Assembly (NCBI GenBank): GCA_945859605.1
Contig: OX243822.1
Coordinates: 25,074,185 to 25,138,184, forward strand
Reading direction: 5' to 3'
Length of the DNA: 64,000 nucleotides
Source: Lumbricus rubellus
Lineage: Eukaryota > Annelida > Clitellata > Crassiclitellata > Lumbricidae
In this document: positions 46,247 through 57,844 of the stretch, in pieces
Numbering within the stretch: the stretch's first letter is position 1
How the letters are laid out: each line of letters begins with the position of its first letter
Made by a program: the position numbers and the translations under genes
The notes under the pieces: model-generated
Told to the model about the DNA's origin: nothing
What the model saw: only the letters and a program-made list of their open reading frames with translations
Databases searched by the model: none

Positions 46247-46372
46247 TTGTTGCATCAGACGGCTCTCTTGCCGTGGTGGAAGACCATGGTTTGGCGTGCG
46301 ACTCTGCCGATGTGGAAGGTGGGACTGTCATCGTCGAAGACGTAGACGCAGCACCACTGTTCTGACCAATTT
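46247..46372 (-). CDS. PolB gene exon 3: Ser/Thr/Pro-rich segment
   Basis: 126 nt, phase 1 to phase 1, acceptor atttatag, donor GTAAGT. It encodes a low-complexity linker (SGAASTSSTMTVPPSTSAES). Phases match both neighbours. Being low-complexity, it is the least certain of the internal exons. Confidence 0.55.
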
Positions 46373-46626
46373 CTATAAATGAATAAAATTATGCTGAATA
46401 TAAAATTTTTCTTGTGTGGAGAATTAAATTTGTTCCTCCAAAGCATCGATGTCATAGCAAGGTATGCACAACATTAAAATGACGTCACACGACACAGTGT
46501 CAAAGTTGGTCGCTTTTTACCTGTAGAAGGCAAAATATGCTATAGTGCCCGAGTCCGCACGAAAAAGGGTGCACTGTAATAATATGAGGCTTCGATTATT
46601 ATGATGAGGACCTTCACATTATATAA

Positions 46627-46733
<107 letters not shown>

Positions 46734-47076
46734 TCTATATAAGTTATAACACAATGAATTCTATAAGATGTCAAATGGCTGCTTCTTCCAATGCTGTCAA
46801 TAAAGACCTAAGAGCGAAATTTTGCCAGAGAATAAAGAAATATTTCCTACTTGAATGCCTGGGAGCTGTGTCTGTGTTCGTTTCATCAGCTTTTCTTTTT
46901 CGCTCTGAAATAAATACAATTGCCATAAGGTCTATGTCTGAAAATTTAAAATACTGCGTTTCTATCTAGTAGAATACCTGAATTCTTTACAATTATTTAT
47001 AACAAAATATAATTTGAGTAAAATATTTCACACAAAGCACTACATAAATTATAAATTTCATATGTAGTCTACAAAC

Positions 47077-47157
47077 CCATTTCAAGCAGTCTGTTACGAA
47101 TTCTCGCTTGTTTTTCCATTTCCTTCTCCTTTTCAATTTCGTCAAGCATTTTGGATT
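47077..47157 (-). CDS. PolB gene exon 2: charged coiled-coil segment
   Basis: 81 nt, phase 1 to phase 1, acceptor tcttttctag, donor GTTTGT (weak). It encodes MLDEIEKEKEMEKQARIRN, a long charged helix. Confidence 0.6.
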
Positions 47158-47204
47158 CTAGAAAAGAAATAAAAGGCATGTTTAAGACAGAGCCTATGGA
47201 ATTA

Positions 47205-47430
47205 TTTTAAGTTGGCGAAAGAAGTATTATTCGGATGTTTAAGACAGAGGCTATGAATTTATTTTAAGCTGATGAAAGAAGTATTATTCGGGTGTTTAAG
47301 ACAGAGACTATGAATTTATTTTAGGCTGATGAAAGAAGTATTATTCGGGTGTTTAAGACAGAGAAATAGAAAGCCTATGAATTTAAGCTGACGAAAGAAA
47401 TATTATTCGAGTGTTTAAGACAGATGAAGA
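47205..47430. repeat. Tandem repeat, about 58-bp unit, four copies
   Basis: gtattattcgggtgtttaag, acagag..., tatgaatttattttaagctg, gatgaaagaa units in tandem in the first PolB intron, decaying rightward to leftward. Confidence 0.85.
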
Positions 47431-47526
47431 AATTTAAGTTCTATAGTCCTATGCATTAAATAAAATTCTGAAATTATTCAAGCTGGTACAAATTAAAATA
47501 ATTCTTCTCAATACTATAATACATAC

Positions 47527-47536
47527 GTGAAGACAT
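47527..47536 (-). CDS. PolB gene exon 1 (start codon, candidate)
   Basis: ATG at 47534-47536 followed by two serine codons and one extra base, then a GTATGT donor. The one-base overhang is exactly what exon 2 requires. A longer ATG frame from 47730 crosses the same donor but in an incompatible phase, so I prefer the short start. Transcript data are needed to be certain. Confidence 0.4.
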
Positions 47537-48009
47537 TCTGTTGTAAGTTGAAGACTTGTCACTATCGTCTGACACAAGACTGTTGACCAGGTGAATCGTC
47601 TGTAGATTTCAGGAACACGTTGTAGCTGGCGAAGCGTCTGCTGTTTTCTGAAGGCGTCTGTGCTATTCTGTGGAAATTTGCTTCGTTTTATAGAAGCCAG
47701 ATACTGGCTGATGACAGAGAAAAGAGACATTTCGCAATACTTTTGTGTGCATGCATGCTTCTGTGTGCACCAATAGGCCTGGTTATGTGTGTGTGTTCCT
47801 TACTATAATTGTGTACGTGTCAGATGAAAGAGTTTTTAGAAGTGTACCACGCTCTTTGAAGATCAAACAGAATATTTTTGATGCCTGCCTCTTTAGAAGT
47901 TCGCCGAGGTCTTTTGATGATCAAAGAGAATGTTTGAGATCAAGGAGGCTTTAGAAGTCTTGAGTACAAATGTGAATATTCGTTGAGGGTTAAAACTTTG
48001 AAGTGACAT

Positions 48010-48240
48010 TTATGTGTGTGTTTCATGTTTGCGTTCAAAGGCTGCCGGTTGACTTTGTAGATGAGAGGAATAAGAAAGAGAGGGGTGAGGAGGAAGAGAG
48101 AGATGGGATGTGGAGGAAGAGTGGGGAATGGAGGAAGAGGAGGAATGGAGGGTAAGGAGGAAGAGGAAAAATGGAGGGTAAGGAGGAAGAGGGGTGTGTA
48201 TAAGAATATGTGGCTGCTGTGAATAAGAATGGGCTATACT
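48010..48240. repeat. GA-rich degenerate repeat
   Basis: gaggaagag and atggagggtaaggaggaag units. Probably 5' region of the element; no gene seen. Confidence 0.7.
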
Positions 48241-48409
48241 TTGCCGTTTGATTTTATGCGCGTCTACATAGCCTCGTGTGTTATAAATCAATACGTGTGT
48301 GATCAAAGATTGTGTGTGTACGGACGATAAAAGCAATGATTTCTTAATAATGAATAGCTGGTCTTTACAATTGCGTTCGTCTCTTATTTAACGCCCGTCC
48401 AGTTCAATA

Positions 48410-48605
48410 GACGATTCAACGGATCCTTCGGTGCCCGAGGCGTTATGCTTGTCGGAGGTCTGTTATGACACGCTTCACTGCCCGCCGCCGCCGTCGTCCG
48501 TCGACCGATGCCTGGGGCGTTATGTTTGTCGGGTGTCCGTTATGACACGCTTCAGTGCACGCGACCGTCGTCCGTCGACCGATGCCTGGGGCGTCTTCAC
48601 CGTCG
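48410..48605 (+). repeat. GC-rich direct repeats
   Basis: cgtcgtccgtcgaccgatgc and ggggcgttatg...ttatgacacgcttca occur two to three times in about 190 bp near the right end of the element. Function unknown. Confidence 0.8.
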
Positions 48606-48746
48606 TGTGATCATAATTATAGGGTTCAGTGATTGTAAGAATTTGTTGCACTCTACAGGCGTGGAATACTGGGGGGGGGCTATGGGAGTCCAATACCCTG
48701 TGAAGTTATAATAATTTAGTATTTTTTGACGTACAAGTAATTCACA

Positions 48747-48779
48747 CAGACAGACAGACAGACGGGCAGACAGACAGGC

Positions 48780-48844
<65 letters not shown>

Positions 48845-48845
48845 T

Positions 48846-48876
<31 letters not shown>

Positions 48877-48878
48877 GG
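48747..48878. repeat. (CAGA)n microsatellite
   Basis: Over 30 cagacagaca units with few interruptions. Confidence 0.97.
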
Positions 48879-48914
48879 AATGTGCACGCAAAGGCCTTTA
48901 CATCAAAAGGACTA

Positions 48915-49070
48915 TAATTATAGGGTAGTTCCTAGAACAATGCCCCACTCCAGTTAAGTGTTCCGTCCGCCACGATGTTTTGAAATGGCAGTTATAGGGT
49001 AGTTCATACCCCACTCCAACTAAGTGTTTGGTCCGCCGCGGTGTTTTGAAAAGACCTGTCCTTTGTGTTC
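48915..49070 (+). repeat. Direct repeat, about 75 bp, two copies
   Basis: tatagggtagttcctagaac...ccccactccagttaagtg...gtccgccacgatgttttga is followed by a second, slightly shorter version, just inside the right terminus. Confidence 0.8.
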
Positions 49071-49144
49071 TGTCGGTGGATGACGTCATTATTCCTTTGT
49101 GTTTTTATAACTAATTACCGTTTTTAATACATTTTGGATGCTTC

Positions 49145-49392
49145 TACCGATGGCGCGCGGGGTGGGGCGGGGCGGGCCTCTCCGGACCTGGAACAGCTCC
49201 TTTGTTTCCGGAGTTGGAACAGTAGAGGATGCGGAGTTGGAACAATAGAGGCTCCGGAGTTGGAACAATAGAGGCTCCGGAGTTGGAACAATAGAGGCTC
49301 CGGAGTTGGAACAATAGCCTTGAACTTTGGCCCATTTATTCGTACCCATACCCGCCAAAAAATGATATTACTAGATCCATTTGTACCCTACT
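49145..49392 (-). repeat. Right terminal inverted repeat (248 bp)
   Basis: Reverse complement of 40318-40565, including the same 23-bp units, the cgcgcgccatcggta inner edge and the AGTAGGG tip. The arms differ by only a few bases, which suggests recent mobility or gene conversion. Confidence 0.95.
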
Positions 49393-49444
49393 GGCCTACT
49401 TAACACGTTATGTTGGTTGATACTGCTAAGCGACAGATGACGAC

Positions 49445-49700
49445 TGATGTTTCGCTGGGAATCCACTGAACCCAGCTCTGAGTTTAGAATTGGGAGCTAC
49501 AACACGATTCGGCGACCGCGCATTCTCGGTTGCTGGTCCCAGATGCTGGAACAGTCTTCCGCCGGACATCAGATTGGCCGCCTCAGTATACTCTTAAATC
49601 AAAGCTTAAAACTTATCTGTTTACTAAGGCTTATCCCGCAGATAGCCTTTTGTGAGGCGCCCTTGTAGCGGTATGATCGTGTTATGACGCCATATAAATT
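49445..49700 (+). mobile_element. CR1/L2-like LINE 3' end
   Basis: One frame reads FGDRAFSVAGPRCWNS, then SLPPDIRLAASV and FTKAYP, the C-terminus typical of these reverse transcriptases. The 3' UTR gtgaggcgcccttgtagcgg, cgccatataaattg and an (ATT)n tail follow. A different LINE lineage from the GSASE family. Confidence 0.8.
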
Positions 49701-49702
49701 GT

Positions 49703-49711
49703 CGTTATTAC

Positions 49712-49778
<67 letters not shown>
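49703..49778. repeat. (ATT)n tail of LINE
   Basis: About 24 ATT units directly after the LINE 3' UTR. Confidence 0.97.
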
Positions 49779-49937
49779 AGTATATATCCTTTTAATATTT
49801 CCGACAAACAGCATCAGACACATAAAGAACAATAAACAACAGAAGCGGTAGTCATTGTTCTAAATGATGATAAAAGTTATTAGCTCTCCTCTGGGTCTGA
49901 CTCGGCTAAAGTGCCTCGAAAGGCCACCGAGTTGAAG

Positions 49938-49938
49938 A

Positions 49939-49995
<57 letters not shown>

Positions 49996-50025
49996 TTTAT
50001 TAATATTATTATTATTATTATTATC
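49938..50025. repeat. (ATT)n tract
   Basis: About 28 units with two interruptions. Confidence 0.96.
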
Positions 50026-50233
50026 CGAAGTAGTACAATTCACAAAGGCAAATAAGGCAACGAATAGTGTATATAAAGACTATGGAATCAGTAGTCAATC
50101 TGAAAGCTGTGGCTGCTTCTCGAATGTGCCCTTGCAAGCAACAGCGTTGAATCGTTGGATGCAAACTGAAATCCGTTGGAACAGATAGCTTGACTCTTTG
50201 GGGTCTCCAGTTATTTGAGTCAGGAGACTGGTC

Positions 50234-50412
<179 letters not shown>

Positions 50413-50429
50413 AAATTATTATACAACAA

Positions 50430-50783
50430 CAGTCGGATTATATAGTATTGTTACAGAGGCAATGTGGAAGAGAAGCAGATGGCGTTGCCCCGCTGGACTG
50501 CTATCGAGATTCTTTGAAGGAGGTAGCTTGTCTCGAGTTTGTCTTGTGTCGCCTCGGTCAACCTTCGTCCCAGGTCTAAGACAAAGTCCAGTCCTTCCGT
50601 ACTCCAGGATCCGCTGCACTCCAATGCCACCGCCACGAAGTCATGTGTCCGGGTGATTGCGTCGTATTTGGTCCTTTTGGCAGCGGCTGCTCGGTTTGCG
50701 GCCTCCCCTGCTCCTGCTGATGTTGCTGCCAGATGCGATGCCGCAAAGGTGTCTGACACCGTCACGTCCCAAGTGAGACACAA
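50430..50783 (-). mobile_element. Retroelement coding fragment with (AAT)n tail
   Basis: The minus-strand frame has an Ala-rich run, AKRTKYDAITRTHDFVAVAL, then LDFVLDLGRRLTEATQDK and LLQRISIAVQRGNAICF. This block order is common at the end of invertebrate retroelement reverse transcriptases. A diverged relative is at 595-850. Both ends abut triplet tracts. Confidence 0.65.
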
Positions 50784-50908
<125 letters not shown>

Positions 50909-50914
50909 TGTATA

Positions 50915-52035
50915 GCTTCTTTGATTCGACGTCAACGGTAAAGGACTAAGCCTAACGCAAAAAAATTGCTCATTAGACACCTTTAAAACGCAAATGAACT
51001 TTATTTATAGTTGATACGAAATCATATTCCGGTGGTTAACCTCTTTGACCGAAGGCAGGCCCATTGGCGGATGAGTTCCACCAATTAACAAGGAACCGTT
51101 GGTTTGTGAACGTTGCTAGCTGCGTAGAGTCGCTTGGTCCAGATGCAATGAGTAATACAATACTATAATATTATTGTGTTCTGTCTGCGTATTATTATGT
51201 GTGTAACCTACGTGAATCTACCATAGGCGACTACTCTAGTTACTTTGTGTTTGACTTACATACTGGTGATATTTGTATCCTTTTTGACTTTCAAGGCGCT
51301 AATGTTAGGCGCTAAATAAATCAAATTAAAAACAAAATGTATTCAATGAATGACATATAGGTACACGTGGGCTATTGTAATTTTATGAGTGATGTTAACG
51401 GTTGATAAGAAGGTTGCTAGATGAAGTTTAACGCAGAAAATGTTGTTCTGCTTGGACACCTTTAAAACGAGAACAGTGTAATTAAATAAATGTTCGGCTA
51501 CGCTTGAAACGACGTTTATGTCACTATATAGTGCATCTCGGACGTTAGGAATTCATTGTTACTGTACTGTATATAGGCCTAATAAGCTGTAAATTTGTCG
51601 TCAACGGCCTTTGATGTCATACGACGACGTTAAACTTTGGTGAAATAAAATAAAAACCAAGTTATATAGCCTACTTTTTTCACTGTTAGGCTCAATAATT
51701 GAGTGCCAAACCAAACCTCGCCCTTCGTATCACGAAAGTAGGCCTACTGAATACTCTACACCTTCAAAAATGCGCTTTGACCTTTGCATGGATAGCAAAT
51801 CATGTAGACATTACTGGGAATGACATAGCCGACTCATTTCTCTGTCAAAGTTGTAGTGAGCAAATAGCTTAATTAAGAATGCTTTTAAAAACATACATGT
51901 AGATAAGGAGACCTTCATCATGGCTCTATGATAGACTGGTATCCATAGAGTAATCACGAATTCCTGCCAAAGAACTTAGAAGGCCTACACGCGAATCTCC
52001 GCCTTCAAAGTTTTTTCGTCCTCACTCAATTTATT
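50915..52035. other. No gene recognised
   Basis: Holds an R2-like word at 51595-51640 (gtcaacggcctttgatgtca) and several AGGCCT palindromes. No exon recognised. Confidence 0.4.
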
Positions 52036-52039
52036 CAAT

Positions 52040-52050
52040 CTGTCTCTGTC

Positions 52051-52084
<34 letters not shown>

Positions 52085-52085
52085 G
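52040..52085. repeat. (CTGT)n microsatellite
   Basis: tctgtctgtctgtctgtctg run. Confidence 0.9.
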
Positions 52086-52424
52086 CTGTTTCTGTCTCTG
52101 TGTGTGTGACTCACTCAATCACTCACTCTCTCCCGTGCTCTCATTTTTAAAAGAAGTGCTTTAGAAATGAAGAGCTTGCGATTGAGAATGCTGAAAGCAA
52201 GCTTGATAAAAAGAAGAGAGGAGACAAGGAATGCATCTTGAAGTCAGTTAAATTTTTATGAAGATATCCTCAGAATACATGTTACAATGACATTGAGTTG
52301 AAGGAGCATCGCTCGCTGATCCTTGTTTCTGTGTCGATCAAAATAAATTCGCTGCATCAAGGTGAGTAGTTGTACATAGTTTTTATATAAGCGTAGATGC
52401 TGTTAGAAGTGAATAAAATTTTAG

Positions 52425-52512
52425 CCGCAGAAATGTTCATAGCAAGAAGGCAGATATCATTTTGCCAGCTGATCGTTCCGAGTCTGATGAAGAAGAAGAG
52501 ATTGATCATTGA
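52425..52512 (+). CDS. Possible acidic terminal exon (plus strand)
   Basis: Acceptor aaaattttag, then HSKKADIILPADRSESDEEE and IDH, stop TGA 52510-52512. A GTGAGT donor near 52361 could end the previous exon, but no partner frame was found. It faces the end of the Kazal gene on the other strand. Confidence 0.22.
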
Positions 52513-52522
52513 AGCAACTTAC

Positions 52523-52561
52523 TGTTGACTGCCTTTCGGTCCGTAAACGTCTGCTTTGATC
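52523..52561 (-). CDS. Small linker exon after the Kazal array (candidate)
   Basis: 39 nt between gttttgtttag and GTAAGT, phase 1 to phase 1, encoding SKQTFTDRKAVN. The phase continues from the Kazal exon at 52915, so it may be the next exon of that gene. No stop or transmembrane exon was found beyond it in this direction. Confidence 0.35.
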
Positions 52562-52914
52562 CTAAACAAAACAGAAAGACATTCTTAGCATCCATGTGAA
52601 ATAGTAATTGTTGAGAAGGTAAAAAAAGACACGAGAAGATGAGCTGTAGGCCTACATGGAGACTAAACAAAGCATTTCAAGCTACAGAACTGCTCAGAGT
52701 AGCCTAAATTGCTACTGAGCACAGGAGTACTTTTACGGGAAGGTCTCGGACAAAGAAGAAGCGAGAAAGAAGCAAAAAGCATAAGTAGCTTAAATATTAT
52801 TTCATGTAAGCAGCAAGAAGCGATAGATCAGTTTTACAACGAGAACGTTGTCATTGTTTTCTTTTCTCGACTTCTTTTGATATATCAACCTAAGTGCTGC
52901 ATAATAATAATTAC

Positions 52915-53139
52915 CGTTGCTGCATGGACCACCGCTCGCCACATCAATGTTCGAGTTGGTCATGCATGCATACATCCGGAGATGGCATTCGTCAGGGTAA
53001 GTCTTTCCATCCGTGCCACAGACCTGGAAGGTGAAGCGGAACTGAGAGCAGTCCGTGTCACAAACACAGGTCGTCTGCTTCTTATTGTCCAAGGCGCAAA
53101 CTCGATACCATGGACAATAGATGTCAGAGCAGGTCAGAC
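52915..53139 (-). CDS. FOLN+Kazal exon 10 (most 3')
   Basis: Acceptor gttttcttag, donor GTAATT, 225 nt, phase 1 to phase 1. Ten cysteines in FOLN-then-Kazal order (CSDIYC, CVCDTDC, FQVCGTDGKTYPDEC, MYAC, GGPC). The loop between Kazal Cys2 and Cys3 has nine residues (SQFRFTFQV) instead of the usual seven, so the reactive-site loop is altered. Gln occupies the P1 position. Confidence 0.92.
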
Positions 53140-53224
53140 CTAAGAAAACAAGCATGAATTTTGATTGTGAGTGTGTGTCTTGCAGTTTTATGAACCATGA
53201 ACCAACCCGCTCTGCTACCAGCCT

Positions 53225-53400
53225 TTTAGGTTGTTGGCCCGTCCACATGGAATGGGCTCCCGCTTGCGCTATACCCTCACTACCTCGGAATAATTTGCCT
53301 GCCTTCTACCAGTTGCATAAGACCTGGCTGGGCTGGGACCGCCTCTGAGTAGACTTCTTGAAGAGGCGCTATGTAAGTTTTCGGAATGAATGAATGAATG
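53225..53400 (+). mobile_element. L2-like LINE 3' end
   Basis: gttggcccgtccacatggaatgggct, with the reading PSLPRNNLPAFYQL close to the 20299-22339 LINE, then gcctctgagtag...cttgaagaggcgctatg and (GAAT)n. Inserted in the intron just upstream of Kazal exon 10. Confidence 0.85.
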
Positions 53401-53639
53401 TTAAAAAGGCGCCACTTAAATGAATTTTAACTGAAGTGACGCCTTGAGAGAACAAAAGAAATAAGTGACACGGTTTGTTAAAAAAATTCTCGGCTCCTCT
53501 ACTTTTTCCAGGACTTCCATAGATTAGACACCATAAACCTACCAACCGCTACTCAAAAAGGGCTACCTAATTATAGTCTGATGTCGTAAGCACCAATGGA
53601 CACCGTGTTGTCAAATCAAATTAAAATATTGCATTTGCT

Positions 53640-53745
53640 CGTGCACTTCGGCGTGAAACTTCGAAGCAGTTTTCACGCTGTTTTCGGGTGCGGCTCTGAG
53701 TAGCGAGCTTGAAGAGGCGCTATACGATAAATGCGATAAATAGAT
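53640..53745 (+). mobile_element. SINE 3' part
   Basis: cacttcggcgtgaaacttcg, then cggctctgagtag...cttgaagaggcgctata: the right half of the tRNA-derived SINE seen at 8056 and 32243, without the tRNA head. Confidence 0.65.
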
Positions 53746-53858
53746 AAATGAATAAAAGTAAAAAAATCACAAATTATTGCTAACAGTCCCGTAAATAGAG
53801 AGTCCTTGCTGCGAGTCTACCAATCTGTCAGCTGACGTGTTATCTGTCTCTAACATAC

Positions 53859-54071
53859 CTTGATCTTTTCCGTAGACAAGAGTGACATTCCGATCCGTCG
53901 TACATGACTCCATCCTCAGCTTGTTTTCGTTGCTGTAACTGCGACCGTCGATTCCACAGATTGGGTATTTAACGCTGGAGCATTTATCGATGCAGACACA
54001 ATGTGGCTGGTTCTGGTCATCGACGGCACATCTTGTGTCTGGTGAACAAGACACGCCGTCGCAAACGGAAG
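53859..54071 (-). CDS. FOLN+Kazal exon 9, two Kazal cysteines lost
   Basis: Acceptor cttttgcag, donor GTATGT, 213 nt, phase 1 to phase 1. The FOLN part is intact (CDGVSC, RCAVDD, CVCIDKC), but the usual YxNEC reads SYSNENK and the final Cys is replaced (VYGKD). In Kazal numbering Cys4 and Cys6 are missing, leaving their partners Cys2 and Cys3 free. Ser at P1. Confidence 0.88.
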
Positions 54072-54354
54072 CTGCAAAAGAGGACAATAAATTATTGCCT
54101 CATAGCCACAGAACTGAACTTAACTCAGAAATACAACAACGACGAAGAACGCAAGGTGCAGCTATCAAGTCAGCAAACTCCTATTATACTGTAATGTGAA
54201 ATGATGCAATTCTTTATGGTATGGCCTGAACATTATGATGCAATATTGCATGCAATTTAACGTTATGAAGTCTAATGAGAGGAAATCTGAATTGATTATG
54301 TTCTTTCATGCATAAATTTCATTCGTTAATAAAAAAAAAACCGCTGTCTCATTG

Positions 54355-54885
54355 TGAGTCTTTATCGAAGTCTTGTATTGCCTTTTATATTAATGTCTAG
54401 TGCTGTCTGTTATATCGAAGTCTTGCGCTATCTGTCATATCGAAGTCCAGCAAATTTGTCTTTCATATAGAAGTATAGCATTGTCTGTTATATAAAAGTC
54501 TTCTATTATCTGTCATATCTAAGTCTTATATTGCCTGTTATATTAATGTCTAGTGTTCTCTGTTATAACGAAGTCAAGTATTGACTGTTATATCGAAGTC
54601 TAGCATTTATGTTATACTGAAGTAGCATTGTCTGTCATATTGAAGTCTGGTATTGTCTGTCATATAGAAATCTAGCAAAGTCTGCCCATATAGAAGTCTA
54701 GCATTGTCTGTCATATCGCAGTCTTGTATTGTTTGTCATATCGCAGTCTTGTATTGCCTGTCATATCGAAGTCTTGTACTGTCTGTCATATAATAGAAGT
54801 CTTGTATTGTATGTCATATCGAAGTCTTGTATTGTCTGTCAAACCGAAGTCCTGTATAAGTTGTATTGTCTGTCAGTCTTCGCCT
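54355..54885. repeat. Minisatellite, about 27-bp unit, in Kazal-gene intron
   Basis: About 18-20 variants of tgtctgtcatatcgaagtct, tgtattg in tandem. It runs to within about 10 bases of the 54896 splice donor of Kazal exon 8. Confidence 0.93.
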
Positions 54886-54895
54886 TTTTACTTAC

Positions 54896-55114
54896 CTTCG
54901 ACGCATCTTCCGTAGTGGACCCAGATGAGGTTGGGGTCGCTGAAGCAGTTCTGCTTCTGCAGTTCACATAAGTTGACATACGTTTTGTTGTCACTGCCAC
55001 AAACGATGGAACCGAGTCCATTGCAATCTTCGTTACACACGCACGTCGGTTCACCTTTCTTATTGAGGTCACAGTATTGATTCGATGCACAAACGACACC
55101 CTCGCATAGATTCA
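54896..55114 (-). CDS. FOLN+Kazal exon 8
   Basis: Acceptor tcccttgcag, donor GTAAGT, 219 nt. All ten cysteines present (CEGVVC, YCDLNKKGEPTC, CNEDC, VCGSDNKTYVNLC, NC, GRC). Gly sits at the P1 position (CNGLGS), unusual for a protease inhibitor. Confidence 0.93.
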
Positions 55115-55640
55115 CTGCAAGGGAAACACACATTGACAAGTCATCGTGGGTCTCTTCCTGTGTGCTAGGAACTCGGTCTATATGCTGTTGGATACTTCAG
55201 GTGACTAGTCGAGGTATAACATCACTTCAAGGAACCAGATTACGAGCTATTAGAACAGGAAGCCAGCGCAGACCAGTGCGCTCCCTGTGCAAAGAAGTTC
55301 TCAAAAGTGAAAAGTTTAAAAGCACTCTGAAGGATAAACAGCAGTACTATGTCCATAGTAGGCCTATAGGATCTCAGCACGAGTAATAGCAGGAAGGACA
55401 GCAGAAGGGTCAACAGAGGCAGTGGCACGATGCTGTGCAATGACAGACCGAGACCAAGACAGACGGACAGAATCAGACTGGCGGGCATATTATTATTAAT
55501 GTTGGCTCCATAGACAGTTTCACTGCTTAGCCCTCTCTTAAAGAGAAAGTTGAAGAGCAGTTTAAAATTATTGCTCTTCAACTTTCCCTCACGTTGCCTA
55601 ATCACCATCGGACTCTAGACTTGCCAGCATATGCAGTCTA

Positions 55641-56813
55641 CAGGGTGCGCCAAAAAAAAGTAATCCCCTACGGCTTTTAGCCCATATCTTGGTCAAACAT
55701 ACGAATTTTTAAATGAAACTTTACAGTCTTAAAGGCAATTCATATTTACGTACACTGTTTCAAATTTCAACAAAATATTTCAAACAGAACAAAAGTTATA
55801 TCACTTTCAGTGAGGCCACCCACCGTTTTTTGGCGGTTCAAAAACGCGACGCACCAAAAAGTAACAAAAAATCAATTCAAATATTCTGTCCAATATCCTG
55901 GCCAGAAGTAAGAATATCGAACTGAAATTTTACAGGCTTAAAGGCAATTCATATCTAAATATGATGGCCAGATTTCATCAAAATAGTTTAAGCGCAACAA
56001 AAGTTATACCACTTTTAGTGAGGCCACCCCCCATTTTTTGATGATTCAAAGACGTAACGCAGCAAAAAGTAGCAAAAACACGATTTTATTAAGTCTCATC
56101 TCAAATAATTGTTATCAAATAGCCTTCATATTGCTAGATGATCATTATTATTACAATTTTAAAAAGGAACAGGGTACCAGCGTATCTGCACGTCAATGAG
56201 AAGTCACTTAGCAAGAGGACAATCAAATTGGTAAATAAGGAATCTGCCAGATTAATCAACAGGTCCATCAAGAACTTTGCAAAGAGACTCAAAAGAAGTT
56301 TTGGCACTGGTGGTGGGCACATTGAACACAAGTTGTGAAGTAGTACCAAGTTCATTTGACAACAGTTATTGAGATGAGACTTAATAAAATCGTGTTTTTG
56401 TTACTTTTTGTTGCGTTTCGTTTTTGAATCGTCAAAAACGGTGGGTGGCCTCACTAAGAGTGGAATAACTTTTGTTGTGTTTGAAATATTTTGACGAAAT
56501 CCGGCCGTAATGTGTATATATGAATTGACTTTAAGCCTGTAAAATTTCATTTTGAAATTCTTACTTCTGGCCGTGATATTAGCAAAAAACCTAATTTTTT
56601 GGCGTTTCGTTTTTGAATCGTCAAAAAACGATGGGTAGCCTCACTAAAAGTGATGTAACTTTTGTTCTGTTTGAAATAGTTTGTTGAAATTTGAAACATT
56701 GTACGTAAATATGAATTGCCTTTAAGACTGTAAAGTTTCATTTAAAAATTCGTATGTTTAGCCAAGATATGGGCCAAAAACCGTAGGGGATTACTTTTTT
56801 TTGGCGCACCCTG
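55641..56813. mobile_element. 1.17-kb mariner-like element with long inverted arms
   Basis: Ends cagggtgcgccaaaaaaaag and tttttttggcgcaccctg, flanked by TA on both sides. The arms extend several hundred bases inward as imperfect inverted repeats built of about 150-bp subrepeats (ggcaattcatat, aacaaaagttatatcactttc, gtgaggccaccc). The innermost arms are tttattaagtctcatctcaa and its complement. Confidence 0.88.
56162..56338 (+). pseudogene. Transposase C-terminal remnant inside the mariner-like element
   Basis: One frame reads VPAYLHVNEKSLSKR, then ARLINRSIKNFAKRLKRSF and ends GGGHIEHKL. A 'GGHxEHxL' end is typical of some Tc1/mariner-superfamily transposases. The catalytic core is deleted, so the element depends on others to move. 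Confidence 0.55.
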
Positions 56814-57139
56814 TATAAGATGGATCTTAATGCTTCTATTCAATTTTTTACAGTAGATCTTTAAAAGTTGAGACTCGAGTTAAGAAGTTTGTCTACAGCT
56901 GATCTATCAAAAATAACATGAGTTGTCGTTGGATCAACAATCATCCATATGGCTATACATCGATTGGGCGCTATAATTCTATTACTGCTCTTCTTTTCTG
57001 TCTATAGCTCACATCTCTCCCACAAAGGCCTAATTCCAAAGATGTATATGTTATGTCTTTTAGTTGTATGCAATATTTTTTAAATAATTGAATATTTCAA
57101 TTTTTTATGTTTGTACAATGTACATGCTATGCTCTATTC

Positions 57140-57501
57140 CAGCGGTTCCCAACCCGTGGCCCGCGGGCCAAAAGTGACCCGCGAGGCCTCACAAAATGGC
57201 CCGCCTGGCCTCAACAAAGGCACTCATCCCTCAAAGAATTAACAAAAAATATATGAAAAAATTGACAATTTGGACAGAATAGAACATAATATAATCATTT
57301 TCTATTTATTTTGAAGTCTATAAGCATCAAGCATTCTACTTTGAAATAATTATAACAATTTTTATATGCTATTAGTTAATTAAATTTTGAGCATTGTGGC
57401 CCCCTAAATGCCCTAATGTCCTTTAACTAAGAAAAAGTGGCCCTCACGTCCTCCAACTTAGAAAAAGTGGCCCGACAGTCAAAGAAGGTTGGGAACCACT
57501 G
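57140..57501 (+). mobile_element. hAT MITE (CAGCGGTTCCCAACC), copy 2
   Basis: Termini cagcggttcccaacc and ggttgggaaccactg; CTCTATTC duplicated at 57132-57139 and 57502-57509. About 362 bp. Sits 90 bp beyond the donor of Kazal exon 7. Confidence 0.93.
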
Positions 57502-57590
57502 CTCTATTCCAGTGCGTTTGTAGGCGGTTCAATAAAGTACATACTCACTCACTTACTTACTTACTTATAAAAATACTCTGAATGTCCAAC

Positions 57591-57809
57591 CTGCATTGCA
57601 CTCTCCATAGCTCTGTACTGAGATGGTTTTGTTGGTCAAGCAGGCAGCAACACCGAGGAAGCATTCGTTGGTGTAAGTTCTGTTATCCGTACCACAGACC
57701 TCATAAGTATTGGAGTAGCAGGACTGAGAACAGACGCATCTTGGTCGGTTCCGATTATCCACCATGCACATTCGATCATATGGACAAATCGTGAAGTCGC
57801 ATCTAGGAC
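57591..57809 (-). CDS. FOLN+Kazal exon 7
   Basis: Acceptor catttcttccag, 219 nt. Ten cysteines (CDFTIC, MCMVD, RCVCSQSC, VCGTDNRTYTNEC, AAC, GEC). The phase-1 donor is GTTGGA, non-consensus after GT; a better GTAAGT series lies 30 bases on but would place a TAA in frame first. Ser at P1. Confidence 0.88.
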
Positions 57810-57844
57810 CTGGAAGAAATGAAAAGACACACATTTCCACCAGA

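Noticed and set aside
47449..47730. ATG-opened ORF as the true start of the polymerase gene
   Set aside because: It crosses the exon 1 donor in a phase that does not fit exon 2; the shorter ATG at 47534-47536 does fit. It may be 5' UTR.
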